This document shows, piece by piece, positions 35,188 to 48,317 of a DNA stretch of 64,000 nt. A program made the position numbers and the translations under genes. The notes beneath the pieces were generated by a model that had not been told where the DNA came from, made no database searches, and saw only the letters and a list, made by a program, of their open reading frames with translations. Each line of letters begins with the position of its first letter. The stretch's first letter is position 1. The stretch comes from Artocarpus heterophyllus (lineage: Eukaryota > Streptophyta > Magnoliopsida > Rosales > Moraceae): the NCBI GenBank assembly GCA_025403435.1, contig CM046337.1, positions 1,743,501 through 1,807,500 on the forward strand. Reading direction: 5' to 3'.

Positions 35188-37998
35188 TGTAACACCCCTA
35201 TGTGGGGGTTAACAGTTTTAAATAAATAAAAATAATTTTAAATTTTAAATTATTTAAATCAATTAAATAATGCCCATGGGTCTTTAAACAACAAGAAAAA
35301 TAAAAATAAACGTTTTAAATACAAACCACAGTTTTTAGTGTAGCACCAAATATATATAATTACAGTCATCATCACCATAGTACAATTCCCAAATAACTTA
35401 ACACAGCCATAAAAAAAAAAATAATACAACTCTTACATGTTGTAGATAAGTTGTAATTAAACAGGGTCTTCTAACACGAAAACAACAAGATTGTTTTCGC
35501 TTATTCCTCTTCAAATATGTTGCACTGAGTTCCACCTGAGATATGAAGATATGATAGGGATGAGCATCGACATGCCCAGTAGGGAAATCATGACTCACCT
35601 TATGGTTTATCCATTACCACATTAAAAACTGCATGGTTAGTAGGTTACATCATATTCCAGATTATGAGGTTTATTATGATCACATCTTATAGATACCGTA
35701 GTTAATCATTACCAAGTGTCATAATTACACATTTATACAAATATTACCAATCATCATTGTTCCTAGGTATCCATGTTAAATTGAGTATCACTCAACTCAT
35801 CGAAACCCAAATGGGCGTACTTGATCACCCTATAAACATTTCAAGGGTGTTCCGGTGAGGGGACATCAAGCCCCGAGTCCTCACCAAATCGATTCCTGTA
35901 CAGTGTGTTCTGGGACTTTCAACCCAAGGAAGCGTCATCACCTTCCCCCTATTTTTCCTTTTAGGGTATTCGTGCCCAAGGACGTAACCGTCGCCCTTTT
36001 TACATCTCACTATTCCTTTGTATTCAATTTATATTTATAGAGTCAATTTCCTAACCATGCTTCTCAATTTATAACATATGTCAAATCATTATATTTATCG
36101 CTATACAATATACATATTTTACAATATAAAACAATCAAATTTAATTTACCAAAACCTCACAAAAGATGAGTAATAGAATCCCTACCTTCAAAGCTTAACA
36201 ACAAACTTTTATTCTCGGAATTAATCAACGTTAGCTCCACACATCCTTGACCCTAAGGCATGCATAAGGACAATTAAAACTAAAGCACAACGTATAATCA
36301 CATTCATAAGTGAATTATGTGTAAACCCGTCTACTAGTGCCATTAAAGTATTTTTATGCAATTGTTCTTTAAATACCAAGTAAACAATTTTTATCTTAAA
36401 CGCAATATAAAATACATACAAGCAATTTTTATGTTTTAGTCTCTAATAAGAATTCATAAATCATTTAGGGTAGTATTGGAAAGGTTGTAAGACATTAAGA
36501 GACTAGAAGGTGAGCAAAGTTGGGTTTTTGGTTCAAGTTAACAGCTAGTATACCATGGCAACATGGTGGTATACTTTTGTAAAAAGACGGGTTCACTATC
36601 TACAATTAACACACGGGTTAACATGTGGTTTACTTAAGATAGACGGGTGGTTTATTACCACTGGCAGGTTTACTAGTTTCTAATCCGAAAATTGAAAAAT
36701 TCATAGAAATTAAAATACAACTCCGATTTAGGCTCATGATAGCTCATTGGAAAGCTTAGGATGTCTACTTTTTAAATATGCAAACCAATTTACAAAATTC
36801 ATTTTCATTTAACTCCAGAATTTTAAGAAATAGCCACTGCCCATAGAGGTATTATAAAGTTTATGGGATGTCAAATTTTTCTTTAACTTAAAGCATATTA
36901 TCCTTGTTTAAAATCTCAAAACCATTCCAAAATATGCAACATGCATTATATAATCAGAATAAACATATTCTCATGAGTTTTATACCAAAATCATTATCAA
37001 ATTATATCTCTAGCCTTTCTTGTAAATAATGATGAAAACATGCTTAAATTTGCTCTTTAAGCTCAAAACATTAGAACATCAATCTTAAAGTTATGGAAAC
37101 CGGTTTTAAACATTCCTAACATGTTTCTAACATTGTCATCAAACCAAAACAAAAGTTGGTTGTGGGTTGTAACTCAAGACTCAAGTTTTTGTTCATAAAT
37201 GTTTAAGGATGCATGTTAACATAACTAGAAATTTGCATGAATTTTGAACACGAAAATTATGCATTAAACATGGAGAAAATACATACTAAAAACTAAGTTT
37301 AGATTAAAGAAAACCTACCTCAAAACTTCTTTGAAAAGCACCAAAGTTCGGGTTAACAATCAAGCTTGAATTAACTCTAAAACCGCCTCGATCATGGTTG
37401 GGAATTATAATTGTCTTGGCCACAAAGAGAGCTTTGTGCTCTATGTCTTTAGTTAGAAATTTGAAGTGAGAAAGGGAGAGAATGAGAACTAGAGAAGAAG
37501 GTGGTGATAGTTAAATAAAAAGATATCAAAATGCTTAAGAGGAATGGGATGTTTACAGGGGAAAGTTGTAAGAAGAAACAAAAGAGTCTTAAAGGAAAAT
37601 ATCATCTTGTCTCCCATGAAGATTTTTAGCAAATCATGCTAACATAATTGAGGGGACAATTGGAGTGAATTATAGAAGAAGATAAGGAAATAATTAAAGA
37701 GGTGGTTGAGAAAATATCTCCATGTCTTTTATGAATTGAGGGAAAATAATTCAATGTCCCCTTCGGATACCTTTAGCAAAATAAGAAGAAGGCTATATAA
37801 TTGAGCAATAATTTAGGGAGACAAGATTGGTAGAAGTGTTGGTAAATTTTGAATGTTTCTTAGGAAGACTTGGTAAGAAAATACTAAAGTGGTATTTTTT
37901 TTTTTTTAATGATCGTAAACAACTTAGTAATTTTAAATAGTCACATTTTATTCATTAAATTTTACAAAATCATGCCCGTTAAAAATACGGGTGTTACA
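35188..37998 (-). mobile_element. Solo LTR, 2811 bp, with 5-bp target duplication GTTAT
   Basis: Ends are TGTAACACCC (35188-35197) and GGGTGTTACA (37989-37998), perfect 10-base inverted repeats of the TG...CA type. GTTAT lies directly outside both (35183-35187 and 37999-38003), a perfect 5-base duplication. The interior is a close inverted copy of 51716-54543 along its whole length. No gag or pol frame, primer-binding site or second LTR is next to it, so the internal part was lost, most simply by LTR-LTR recombination. LTR length and terminal sequence fit a Ty3/gypsy element (Tekay-like chromoviruses have LTRs of this size), but lineage cannot be proven without the internal region. Minus orientation is inferred from a leader-like stretch with a splice-donor-like GAGGTAGGT in the other copy. 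Confidence 0.92.
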
Positions 37999-38800
37999 GT
38001 TATTTTTTATCATTTGGGTTACAAGTATTAAACTATCAACCGACCAGCCTGTTTTGTTTATGAGGTATATAAATTTGTTTTGAAATACATATATCGAATT
38101 TCGGTTTGTTGGGAGAAGCAACTTGAAGTTTTGTTTTACATTTAATTCTTAATTATTATTTTCTTTTGGGTTGGAAAAGCGTATTTTGTTTTAATATGAA
38201 AAGATTTATACTGGTGGAAAAAAGTTACTTTTCTTTTCCTTTTTCTCCTGATCGTGGAGAAGGTTAAAACTTTTTTTTTTTTTTTTTTTGAAAAGGAAAA
38301 AATTCCGAAGGAAGTATATATATTTTTCCAATTTTGTCCATGGCACTCTAAAAACTTACAAGCAGGTCTCACCCATAAAACTAACAAAAAAAATTGGAAA
38401 AATTCTTAAAAATAATATAACAAATCTTTCCCTTTTTTGATCCTGGTAGAAAACTCGTTCTCCTTATTATCACATGGGTCTAACTTTTCTTTTTGAACTC
38501 AAGAGAGCGAGAAATTTAAGCTCTACATCTTATGAGTAATCATTTCTTTTCTTTTCTTATTTTTGTCTCTTTCTTTTATATGAAAAAATCATGAGTAATC
38601 CTTTGCAATCGTTAGAGTATATTAATGTGACCAGACAGACTTGGGGTCGCTAGGGAGGTGGCACAACACATTGTCTTTGAAGTTTCAGTTCTTTTTTTTT
38701 TTTTTTTGGTGGCTCGTTAAGGATCCCGGGGGTGTCAGTTTTTGCCTATGAATTGCATCACTTGGTTGAACCTACCAGGCCCAAAAAAAAATAAAAAAAA

Positions 38801-38801
<1 letters not shown>

Positions 38802-38837
<36 letters not shown>

Positions 38838-38838
38838 G
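38802..38838. repeat. AT/GA compound microsatellite
   Basis: An AT run (38802-38820) passes directly into a GA run (38821-38837). Confidence 0.92.
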
Positions 38839-39009
38839 GAGAGGGAGAGAAATGTAGATAGAGATGTTGATATGACTCATTTTGCTGAGTTGCAAATACA
38901 TCAAACGCATATGACAGATAGACACGTACATTATATACTGAAAAAGGCCAACATGACTAACTGCTGTCGTCGCATCAATTTCCTCGTTTTGTTTTTGAGT
39001 AATTTCCTG

Positions 39010-40083
39010 CTCTATGTAGTGGCGAGGGGGCATAAACGAGGGCAACTTTATGCATTGGATCCTGGAAATAGTGAGGCATTGGCAGCAATAAAGAGTAGCG
39101 GCACATCCTCATTGTGGCACCAAAGACTTGGACATCCAAGTTCAAAGATTTTATCATTGTTAAGAGGAAGAAAAGCAATTGATGTCACTAATTGAAAAAC
39201 TAAACCATCTGTCTGTGTTAGTTGTCAATCCGGGAAAAGTTGTAAGCTACCATTTAATTTAAACAATAAAATTTCAAATTTGCCTCTTGAAAAGGTGCAT
39301 TGTGATCTTTGGGGACCTGCCCCGGTCTCTTCCAATCAAGCTTTTAGATTTTATGTTGTTTTCATAGATGACTCGTCAAGATTTACATGGCTATACCCCT
39401 TGAGAAAAAAGTCTGATTTTTATTCTTGTTTTCTCAAGTTTCAAAAACTTGTAGAAAATCAATTTGATAGAAAGATTAAGATTTTTCAATGTGATGGAGG
39501 GGGAGATTTTAATTCCTTTGACTTTCTTAATCACATAGGAAATTGTGGAATTCAACTACAAATCTCTTGTCCTGGTACGCCTAAACAAAACGGGGTCGTC
39601 GAGCGAAAACATCGTCATATAGTGGAAACAGGCTTAACCATGTTATTTCATGCAAATTTGCCGCTATCATTGTGGATTGAAACTTTTCTTGCCGCCACTT
39701 ATTTAATCAATAGAATGCCCTCCTCGGTCCTAAGCAATAAGTCTCCCTACTCAAAGTTGTACCAAAAGGAACCTGGTTATAATAGCTTGCGAGTGTTAGG
39801 ATGTTTGTGTTTTCCTTCTATGCAACATCAAGGGGGCAATAAATTCACCAAGAAAACTTATCCATGTGTTTTTGTTGGTTATAGTCCAATTCATAAAGGC
39901 TATCGGTGTCTTGATCCAAAAACTAAGCGGGTCTACATTTCAAGACATGTTGTCTTTGACCAAGGAATCTTTCCATTCAAGCCGTCTCAACATGAATCAA
40001 TTTTGTCCTTTCCAGTGCTTACAGAATTTCCTTCATCAGATGAATGGATTACAACGTCTAAAAAAGTTTCCTCACCATGGTGA
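39010..40083 (+). pseudogene. Ty1/copia integrase with GAG-pre-integrase domain, one nonsense codon
   Basis: The frame carries the pre-integrase zinc motif: WHQRLGHP (two His, about 39116) and CVSCQSGKS (two Cys, about 39215), then the integrase core. Catalytic residues are visible: Asp in HCDLWGP (about 39300), Asp in QCDGGGDF (about 39490) and Glu in VVERKHRHIVETG (about 39600). The C-terminal region has VFVGYSPIHKGYRC. One in-frame stop (TGA, 39193-39195) separates the zinc motif halves; the frame is otherwise open to 40083. No protease lies upstream and no reverse transcriptase follows. Sequence style is that of the Ale/Retrofit lineage (inference). Its right end meets the gag of the next entry tail to tail. 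Confidence 0.9.
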
Positions 40084-40615
40084 GACGAAAATTTTCATAT
40101 TTTGGTCCTAGACCACGAGCAAACTAAAACACCTTGTCGAGGTCAGAGACAGGTTTCTTGATGGCTACAAGATTGTCGCAAATAGATTTGAACTCTTTTA
40201 TATACTCATCTAGGGAATGTGACCCTTTCTTTAAGGTCATGAGCATATTTTTGAGCAGTCCCTCTTTCTCAATGGTTGTCGGAAGCAACTGTTCTTCCAA
40301 TGTACTCCAGAGATCACAGGCCGTAGCCTCTTCATCGATGGATGGTTGGGCTTCTTGACTTATCATACCGAGAAGCCATGAGACGAGTAACCCGTCATTG
40401 GTCACCCACTGAGTGTAGGCTGGATTCACAGTTTTATCTTCCTTTTGTGCCGCTGGTTTTCCACCGTCTTTCTGAAGATGATGGAGCACTCCGAGACTAC
40501 GGGCAAGATGAAGAATTTGTGACCGCCAGAAAAGATAATTGTTGGAGCCCAATCTGATTGATACAAGGCTAGCAACTTGATGAAACGATTGAATTGTAAG
40601 ATGTGGCTCTTTCAT
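40078..40615 (-). pseudogene. Ty1/copia gag (UBN2-type), one nonsense codon
   Basis: Starts at ATG 40615 (MKEPHLTIQSF). It shows the copia gag core LGSNNYLFWRSQILHLARSL, then AYTQWVTNDGLLVSWLLGMI, LWSTLEEQL and DEYIKEFKSICDNLVAI. At 40124-40126 a TAG replaces the Gln codon expected after DKVF; beyond it the same frame continues with FARGLGPKYENFRLTM to about 40078, where similarity stops. The zinc knuckle and protease are missing. This gag runs opposite to the integrase beside it. Confidence 0.88.
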
Positions 40616-40671
40616 TTTTTTTTTAATAGAAACGAGTGACTGGTATTTTATTTTGCTTGCAAGTTTTTCCT

Positions 40672-40682
40672 CTCTAATACCA
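40672..40682 (-). other. Copia primer-binding site and LTR edge
   Basis: On the minus strand TGGTATTAGAG follows TTTTTCA directly; this matches the initiator-Met tRNA primer site (TGGTATCAGAGC) used by copia elements, with the CA just before it as the 3' end of the 5' LTR. It lies 57 bases before the gag ATG. The LTR itself should extend from 40683 rightwards; its far end may be near 41147 (GTTGGAGCCAATACAG on the minus strand), but this is uncertain. Confidence 0.7.
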
Positions 40683-41150
40683 TGAAAAACTTTCTGAATA
40701 TTTTTATTGTTGTTCCAATACATATATATACGAGGGATTTTGAGAAATGGCCTCCGGCCAAATTTTTTTTGGACAGTTTTTGGCATAAAAAAAAAGGTTT
40801 TTTGGACATCAAAACGGTTCTAGTTTTTTTTTTTTTTATCATGTTGAGGTTCCTTATTCTGCTACAGTCATTTTTTTTATTTTGTTGAAAAAAACTTAGA
40901 CAGTTTAACTGCACAGAAAAGCGTGTTTTTTTTGTTCCAAAAAAAAAGAGGCCTTTTACCCAATTTGAAATTTTTTTTTGCCCTTTCATCAAAATCTTCC
41001 TATACTTATACATAAGCTTTTTAATATTTACGGAATTAGACAATAGCAATCAAGAGCATAAATGACTTAATTATATGATGCCCATAATTAGTGTGATATG
41101 ATGACGTTTTCCTTATTAGTGCAGACTTACTGTATTGGCTCCAACGTTAG
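40683..41150 (-). mobile_element. Probable 5' LTR of the gag-side copia fragment
   Basis: Placed by its position next to the primer-binding site. The near end is TTTTTCA. The far end is a guess based on a TTGGAGCC phrase typical of copia LTR starts; no target duplication can be tested because the partner LTR is missing. Several long A and T runs lie within. Confidence 0.4.
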
Positions 41151-44100
41151 TGGAATTTTCTTGATCATTATCCCATGAATTATGGGCTTTGTCAACTGCT
41201 AGGCTTTTGCTCAAACATTATCCCATGATTTTGCATTCAATGATTTTTGCCTTGGTCAATACACAGCTGCATTCCTTATTTGAGAAACATTCCTTATCAA
41301 TTATCTACCAAGGAAAACCATTATCTCTACATATATCCCGATTGAAGAGTAAACTTTTGTCCTAATTTATGTACTTAGCCATTGCTTGAAGAAATGGTAG
41401 CATTTGCTTAATAATTTATTTACCGGTTACTCGTGAGTTGGCTTGCTTTGTGTCAAATACTCTCTTTGGCCCGTGGTGGGGACAATCGGCAAAATTGTCC
41501 TTTTCAAAGGCGTTGTGAAACAAGTTGCACTAAAAAGTTTGTTGCAGCCATGGTAATCCGATCAGAACCATAAGAATCTGCTAAGATCTCTTATTCTTCC
41601 GTATAACGACAACAGAAATTAGAGATCATACTCAACAGTTTTACTGTGTTTGCTTTCAAGGAAATATGAGGGCCCAACAAAAAAAAAAAAAAAAAAAGGC
41701 TTTTGTTTCCTCTCTCCCATATAAAAAGTAAACTATTTGGAGATCTTTAAAAAATAATAATAACAATTTTGATCAAATTTAACAGTTTAAAACATACACT
41801 CAGTTAAAATAACCATGAAAGACGGGCTCATAGTTTTTACCTACAAAGCAAAAGAAAGTAACACTTGTTTTTTACCACCTTTTTCCGGCTCATAATTAAA
41901 GTAACCAAATGGAATGTCAACAACACTTTTTAACTCAACCCCATAACTTTTTTAAAGTCTGAATCACGTTCCAACAATAATTAATAAAAGACTATATGTG
42001 AAAGGCATGGTGGTCACATGGAAATTGTGGGTTTGAGAACTTTAAAAGTGGATGAAGTAAATTCAGTTGCAGTTGGAGAATTAAAGATGCTACTGACGTT
42101 ACATGAAGGGACCCTCCAATTTTCATTTATTTTATTTTAATAATTATATTTGAAATTTTAGTTACAACCTATTTATTACAATTGTAAATATTATAAAGCT
42201 TTCAACGGCTTTAATAAAAAATAAAAAATTGCTCCAATATAAGCTCTTCCATGCTACAGTTTTTAAACTTAAAATCTCAGTTGATCTGCACTGTTTGAGA
42301 GATTAGTCGAAAAATATTGCCATCATAATTAGTGAATACTTACGTATTAACGCTAACGTTTCCTAATAGAGAAATAAACAATATACCTACAAACGAAATT
42401 GTCAAATTATCAAAACTTTACATTGGATTACAGTTATGAACTATAGCTAGTGGAAGGGTATTAGTCATATTTCAATATCAGTCATTCAATATGATAGGTA
42501 TTTCAGCGTGTCCGACTGCACTAGCCCATCGCTATTAGGAGATTCAATTGGCAAGTGGTCATGTTGCTTGGACTTCTAGCACCATCGTACCTCCTGACTA
42601 TCTGAAGAGTGAACAATTCAAGTGCAATCAGAGACTCATGGCAATCATGGTCTTCCGATGGACGGTCCATCTCGTTTTTTGGGTCGTGCATATGTTTTAA
42701 TTTTCAACTATAATAGGATGATGATGAGAAAAAACTACTTGAACTGTTTTTTTTTTAAAAAAAAGTTGGAGGGCAATTGGATTGTCTTTCAAACTGCTAT
42801 TTCAAACTGTTAATACCGTACCAATGCAAATTCTCAAAAAAAAAAATATTGTAGTAAAATGAATTTGAATAGGAATTTCTCTGCTCTTAGTTACCACCTA
42901 TAAGGGCTGTAGAAATTTAAGCAGTTGAGGGATTATTTTTAAGCCTTATCTAATGGCTGAAAGATAGGTTATATTTTAGGGAAAGATTTATGTATACAGC
43001 CTAAAATATGAATTGTACCGTAGTGTTGCTCTTCTGTTTGTTTTTTCGTAGAAGCTAGTGGCGATGAGGTGGGCAAATCCATATAACCTTATCTGGTAAC
43101 AATCAGCCTAAAATAGCGCGTGTACAACTCTGTTATGTCCGTTTCATAGGATTATTGCTCACGCAACATGGGATCAGAAACATGGAAAACTTGATTCCTA
43201 CAGTGGAAGAAGAATATGCAAATGTCATGGTATTAAAGGATCGGTAGTTAGAATATGAGGACACACACGCACAACACAGAGAGAGAGAGAGAGAGAGAGA
43301 CTTTCCTACAAGAGAAATGAAGAAACAGGAAGACTCAAAAATTTGTTGTCTATTACATGTTTTCACTGTAAATTGCAGCAGCCACTTTGACATTTGTCGT
43401 TGTGCCTTTGGATAGGAACGGCTATCATTCTTATCTTAAGTACCACTTCGTCATTGCCAATATTAACTTGTGGGGCGATTCTCTATGTCCCAACCGGCTG
43501 CTGTGGGACCCAACCAGTGGGCCCTATGTTTGTGAGAGGACCGGGCTGCAGTCCGATTAGGAAAAAAAAGTTTTTTTAACTTGTGCTAGACGAATCATGA
43601 CATTGTTGATCTAAAAAAGACAGTTGATCGAAAATACATGATTAGAAATTCTTCGGCAAAAACCCAAGTTTTCTTATCAGTTTGGAGTTGGATGAAAGTT
43701 TGGTTTTGCCCAATTGCTATAACATGGCTGCGATTCTTGTGACAAATGTCAAACATGGCATTTTTCACTTTTGGTTTAATTTTGCGCATAAGAGGTAAAT
43801 CTTGTTCGATTCTGATGAGCTTGGCAGATTTTGCTCAGCAACTACGAAGAAACTTGCAAATAAATAATCGAGCACCATTTTGTCGTTGAAGGAGAGAGAT
43901 GACCTGGTCTTGGCCGATTTTACTCACCTGCAAACGTAACCATAAAGTACTCAATTTAAAAAAATAAAAATAAAAAAAAATAGTGCAACTTTAAAGTGAC
44001 TTTTAAGGTAAAACTTTAGCACCATGTTGTCATTTGACACTAGGCTGAGAGAGAGAATCCAAACCGCACCAAGACATTAGGCTGATCTTCTTGTTGGGAT

Positions 44101-44330
44101 TTTTCAGTTTCATCAAGAAACCAAAACAAGAAGGACTGAAGCAATCTAATAATATCCGATATGTCATGCTCTGAATTAATGGGAAACAAAAAGGATAACT
44201 ACAGACAATATCACGTCATGTCATATCCACGCAATATTGTACAATGTTAAAAGAGCAAAAACAGACTAACTGCTTCATATCTGCTGCAGAAACATCATAA
44301 CTTAGGCAGAAGTTGAAAGGAAAGAAACTA
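41151..44330. other. Intergenic region
   Basis: No gene with recognisable motifs. It holds a GA microsatellite at 43278-43300, a fragment of the GAGAGCTTTACA MITE family at about 42230-42280, and unassigned mixed-composition text at 42480-42700 and 43390-43560 whose short open frames match nothing I know. Confidence 0.5.
43278..43300. repeat. GA microsatellite
   Basis: Uninterrupted AG/GA run of about eleven units, next to a short CA-rich stretch. Confidence 0.95.
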
Positions 44331-44331
44331 T

Positions 44332-47300
44332 CTATCTCCTCCTACGCTTCCTGCGTTTTTCATCCTTTTCACTTCCGCTTTCATCAGAACTTGATGATTC
44401 TGATTCTGACTCTGAATCCGAATCCAATGATCCAGAACTACCAGAGTCATCATCTGATTCTGACTCGGACACCGATTTTGGCCTTTGCATGATAAGGTGG
44501 GGCATGTTCTTCAAGTATTCGCGCAAGTTCTCAGTGATGCCACCAAGCCCAATAGATGTAAAAAAGTTGATAGCGAATCGCGTGTTCTTTGGATTGTCCT
44601 TTGGAAAAATAGATTCAAATGAATCCTGCATTGAGGGATCATTAAGCCGCTCATTTAACAAACGGAGGCCAAGATGCTCCGATAATTCCTGAATCAAGGA
44701 CGACAACAGAATTATTATATTGCTCCAATCAACAAATAAATTTCCACTAGAGGCAAAGCAGCAAAACCAAACAAAATGTAAAACAGCCAAAAAAAAAAAA
44801 AAAGGAAAAGAAAAAGATGTCTCACGCATTACCTGAAAGAGAATCTTAATAAAGATTCGAGAAGAAGAAGTGGTATCCTCCTCCGTTAAACGTATATAAG
44901 CTAAAACATGCCAAGGCAGGGCATCTGTGCCGAGTAAATGAGCGAAAAACTTTGCAACATTACGCAGTTTATTTGTTTCGAGCCGGTGAATCATAGAATA
45001 TTGCTGGACAAAGCTTTTCTCGAAATTTTCCTGGTGTACTTTGTTGATCATACAGAACCGCTGCCCCAGAAGGCCGTAATATCTGAGGTAGGTTCTCTCT
45101 TGGCTGCAACATTCCAAAAGCATGATGCACAACTCCATCTGCGTTCAGTATACACCAAAACAGGAAATTAAAACCTGCCCCAGGACCATGTAGATATACA
45201 CATGCACACGAAACTCTGTATATATATGTACACACACACACACACATCTATAATTGATATTAATGAAATGCTTGAGCAATTAACCGAGCAAAATAAAAAA
45301 ATCAACTCAAGTAACAGGAAAAGTGAATAACAAAGCTTTAAGCAACTAGTTAAGAACCTACAAGCAGGAAAAAGAAAATAGAGGGGGAAAATGCAGTAAA
45401 CAATGTTGTTAGGTGGCAGAGATCTCGACTGCAAAGTTTTCTAAATTTTCCAATTTGGGTCCCTTAGTTATTAAAGTTTGTTGCTATCAGAATTGCATTT
45501 TTAGTAGAACAGAAAACTAAACTTCTCGCGCAATATGCAGAAAATCTATACTCCATTTTCCACATAGCACAAACAAAATTGAAGAAAAAGTAACCAAGGT
45601 TTTGTAACTTACCTCTTGACCCGGCTCTAGCTTAATCTTGAGGAGCTTATGACCAGCTTCCTCAAAGTCTACACTGGACATGATTGTCAAATATATTGTT
45701 CTTCGAAGATTTACAAGGTTTGTCTCTGTCTCGTCCTTTATTTGCATCCCCTCCTCCTCCTCCTCAGACTCATCATCATCATCCTCACTATCTGAAGACG
45801 CATCGGATCCTTCTTCATCCTCAGACTGCTCTCCAAGTATGTTCTTCTTCAATTCTTCATAACGCTTCTCATTCTCAAGGTAATTTGAGTCTGGTTTGAA
45901 TAAATCTGAATAGGAATGGTGAAAGGTTAAAATCCATAATCATGTATCCAATGAGTAGGGCCGTCAAAAAGCTACTAATGATTGGACACTGTAAGACATA
46001 CCAAGAGTAATTTCTGGATCTATCTCCTCTTGAAGAGAAATCTCATGCGTCAACTGATCTTCTTGCTCTACAAGGTCCAGTTCTGGACGAACAGCTGGGT
46101 ACCCCTGTAAATGCATATTACCACAAAAACAAATTGAGTTTTAGATGTTCTTTTTGCTACATAATCATAACTCAAAGAGAATATTATATACCTGAAACTT
46201 CGCTCTCCTAATTGCAAACAAGCCTTCAATCAAAAATTGAACCCTTTTGTCTATTTCTCCTTCATGAAGAATTCCACGGAAGCGCTCAAAAATTCCTGTA
46301 AGCATAACAAACAAAAAGAGTGATATCTAAAATAACTCCCAAGAAAAAAGAAGATTAGCTTCAATATACGTTTATAGTAGTAGGAATCATAAACATGTAA
46401 AAGATTAAACAGATAAAACCACACAGCATAGCAAATAATTCTAATTCCAAAGCAAACATACCATGCAATCCTTTGGGTGAAAGGTCCTGCAGTATGGATC
46501 CACATTCAGTCACAAAGCCCACAGCAACTTCAACGCTGTCATCGGTAGGGTTCTCCAGAAGCACAGTAAGCAATTCTAGCGCTATAATCTCATGGGCCAC
46601 TTGCTGGTTTACCAAATGTGCTATAAATTTAACAGCAGCTAGTAGTTGCGGCTGGCCAAGAAAATAATACCATATTAAAAATGAGAACAGATACAAACCT
46701 ATATCAAGGCATGTTTATATATAAAAGTCAGTCGTTAAAATGACAAGAGGGGAGAAAATGCACCTTGTCGTTACGCTTATATGCTCTTTTGAGCTGCAAG
46801 ACAATCCTTCTCAATAGAAGCTCGCCAATCTCCGGAAACTTCGTGTTGACAACAGCAACCAGGGCAGCAAAGACGTCCGTAAATCCAGGAGATGCCATTT
46901 GTGATTTCATACATGACCGGCAAAAGAGACCTCTACCCCGAATCAGATTCTCCGAAAAGAGTTCAGGCATAATATTCTTTATATTGGTTGCATTGACCTT
47001 GTTCACAAGACCATTTATGCTCTTCCGGAGGGCATCCCAAGTTAAACGCTGGTATTCAACACTGCTTTTATCTTGGACCTCTTTCATCATCCGAGCCAAC
47101 TTAAACGGTGGAATGTAAACCCCTCCACTCTTACCCAAATTTGACGCATCGGTGCTCAAATTACTTTCTCCTGTTGATAGTCCTTGAACTTTTGAATTTT
47201 CAAGCATCTTCCCATTTACTTCGCTTCTCTGCCCCAAACTCCGACTATCTTCATTGCGTTCTTTGTCATCCTTACCTCTATGATTTCTCAGATCTCTGTC

Positions 47301-47927
47301 ATCTTCACTCCTATGCCTCCTCTTCTTGTCATCTCCTTTCCTCTCCCTTTTTCGATCTGTTCTTTTTCGCTCCTCCCTATCATCTTCATCCTCCGAATAG
47401 TGGTGTGAAGGCCGATCCCTGTTTCTATAACCATGCTCAGTTTCTTGAGTTCGACGGCTGTTGTCGCGGTGACGAGTCTTCTCCCTTTCCCTTTGATCCC
47501 TCTTAATTTGCTTCTCATCTTCTTCAGAGCTTTGGTGAGATTCTCTCACAATATCATACTCCTCATTCTCTCGCCTTTTGTGCCCATTACCCTGCCTATG
47601 GCCTCTTTCTTCCTCCACCTTCTCGTCATCTTCATCATAACTTCTCCGAGATGGCTTCCTGTCTTCTTGATCACTTGACCTCCACCGACCTCTATCCCTG
47701 GCATCGGTTGCCCTTTCCCTATGCTTGTCATCACTACGACGGCTGTCCCAACCCTCATGTTGTCTCCTCCTATTTCCTCTATCAGAATCTGACGAATCAC
47801 TTTCATCTCCAGGATCATGGCGGTCATACGACCTCAAATCGCGTATACTACTATGATGAAGATGTCTATCTTTCTCATTCCTCACGTCGTCATCACTTGA
47901 TCCACTACTACTGTGCTTTCCAGCCAT
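44332..47927 (-). CDS. CWC22: Pre-mRNA-splicing factor CWC22 homologue
   Basis: Nuclear spliceosome protein; CWC22 is needed for catalytic activation of the spliceosome and recruits eIF4A-III for exon-junction-complex deposition. Coding exons: 46764-47927, 46462-46651, 46192-46295, 46002-46104, 45613-45905, 44833-45138, 44332-44688, giving 838 residues. Start ATG at 47927 ([14 protein letters not shown]) lies 46 bases inside its exon. Residues 1 to about 265 are a charged Arg/Asp/Glu/Ser-rich tail. [14 protein letters not shown] opens the MIF4G domain (about 272-470), which includes [19 protein letters not shown] and [23 protein letters not shown] short acidic Ser-rich linker ([20 protein letters not shown]) precedes the MA3 domain from [13 protein letters not shown] to the [22 protein letters not shown] region. 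The C-terminus is Ser/Asp/Glu-rich, ending [11 protein letters not shown]. Frame is continuous and all junctions are GT-AG. Confidence 0.95.
45205..45246. repeat. TA and CA microsatellites inside a CWC22 intron
   Basis: A short TATATATAT run is followed by ACACACACAC (about 45229-45245). Lies between coding exons 45613-45905 and 44833-45138. Confidence 0.85.
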
Positions 47928-48317
47928 AGAGATGCAGTAAAGAAACCCAATCCAACAATGCAAATCAAAATCCCTGCAGTCGCGTAAATGACAAATTTAA
48001 GCAAAGATAAAGATGAAATGAGGAACTCAAGGTATTAAAAAGCAGGCGAGGCGTAAGGCAAAATAAATCATAAAATTGGCTTTTATATAACACACAAGAT
48101 AACTTCTTCTTCATTTTTTTTTTTTAAGAAAACAAAATAACTATATATCTAAACGAATAAAAAACCACAAACTGCTTCTTTTTTATATATATATATAACC
48201 TTTGTATAACACCTACTCCTATACAATATGCATTACTTCAGTAACAATAAGAGGGGAGGAGGGGGGGAAGCCGGCCTACGGCAGAAAATTAAAAATAAAA
48301 AAAGAAAAAAAAAAACC

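Noticed and set aside
36221..36421. Conserved 66-residue open frame inside the solo LTR as a gene
   Set aside because: It lies within an LTR, all six differences from the other copy change an amino acid, and most are transitions typical of methylated-DNA decay. No known domain.
46765..47929. Plus-strand open frames opposite CWC22
   Set aside because: Antisense to the repetitive, charged N-terminal tail of CWC22; composition follows from the codons on the other strand.
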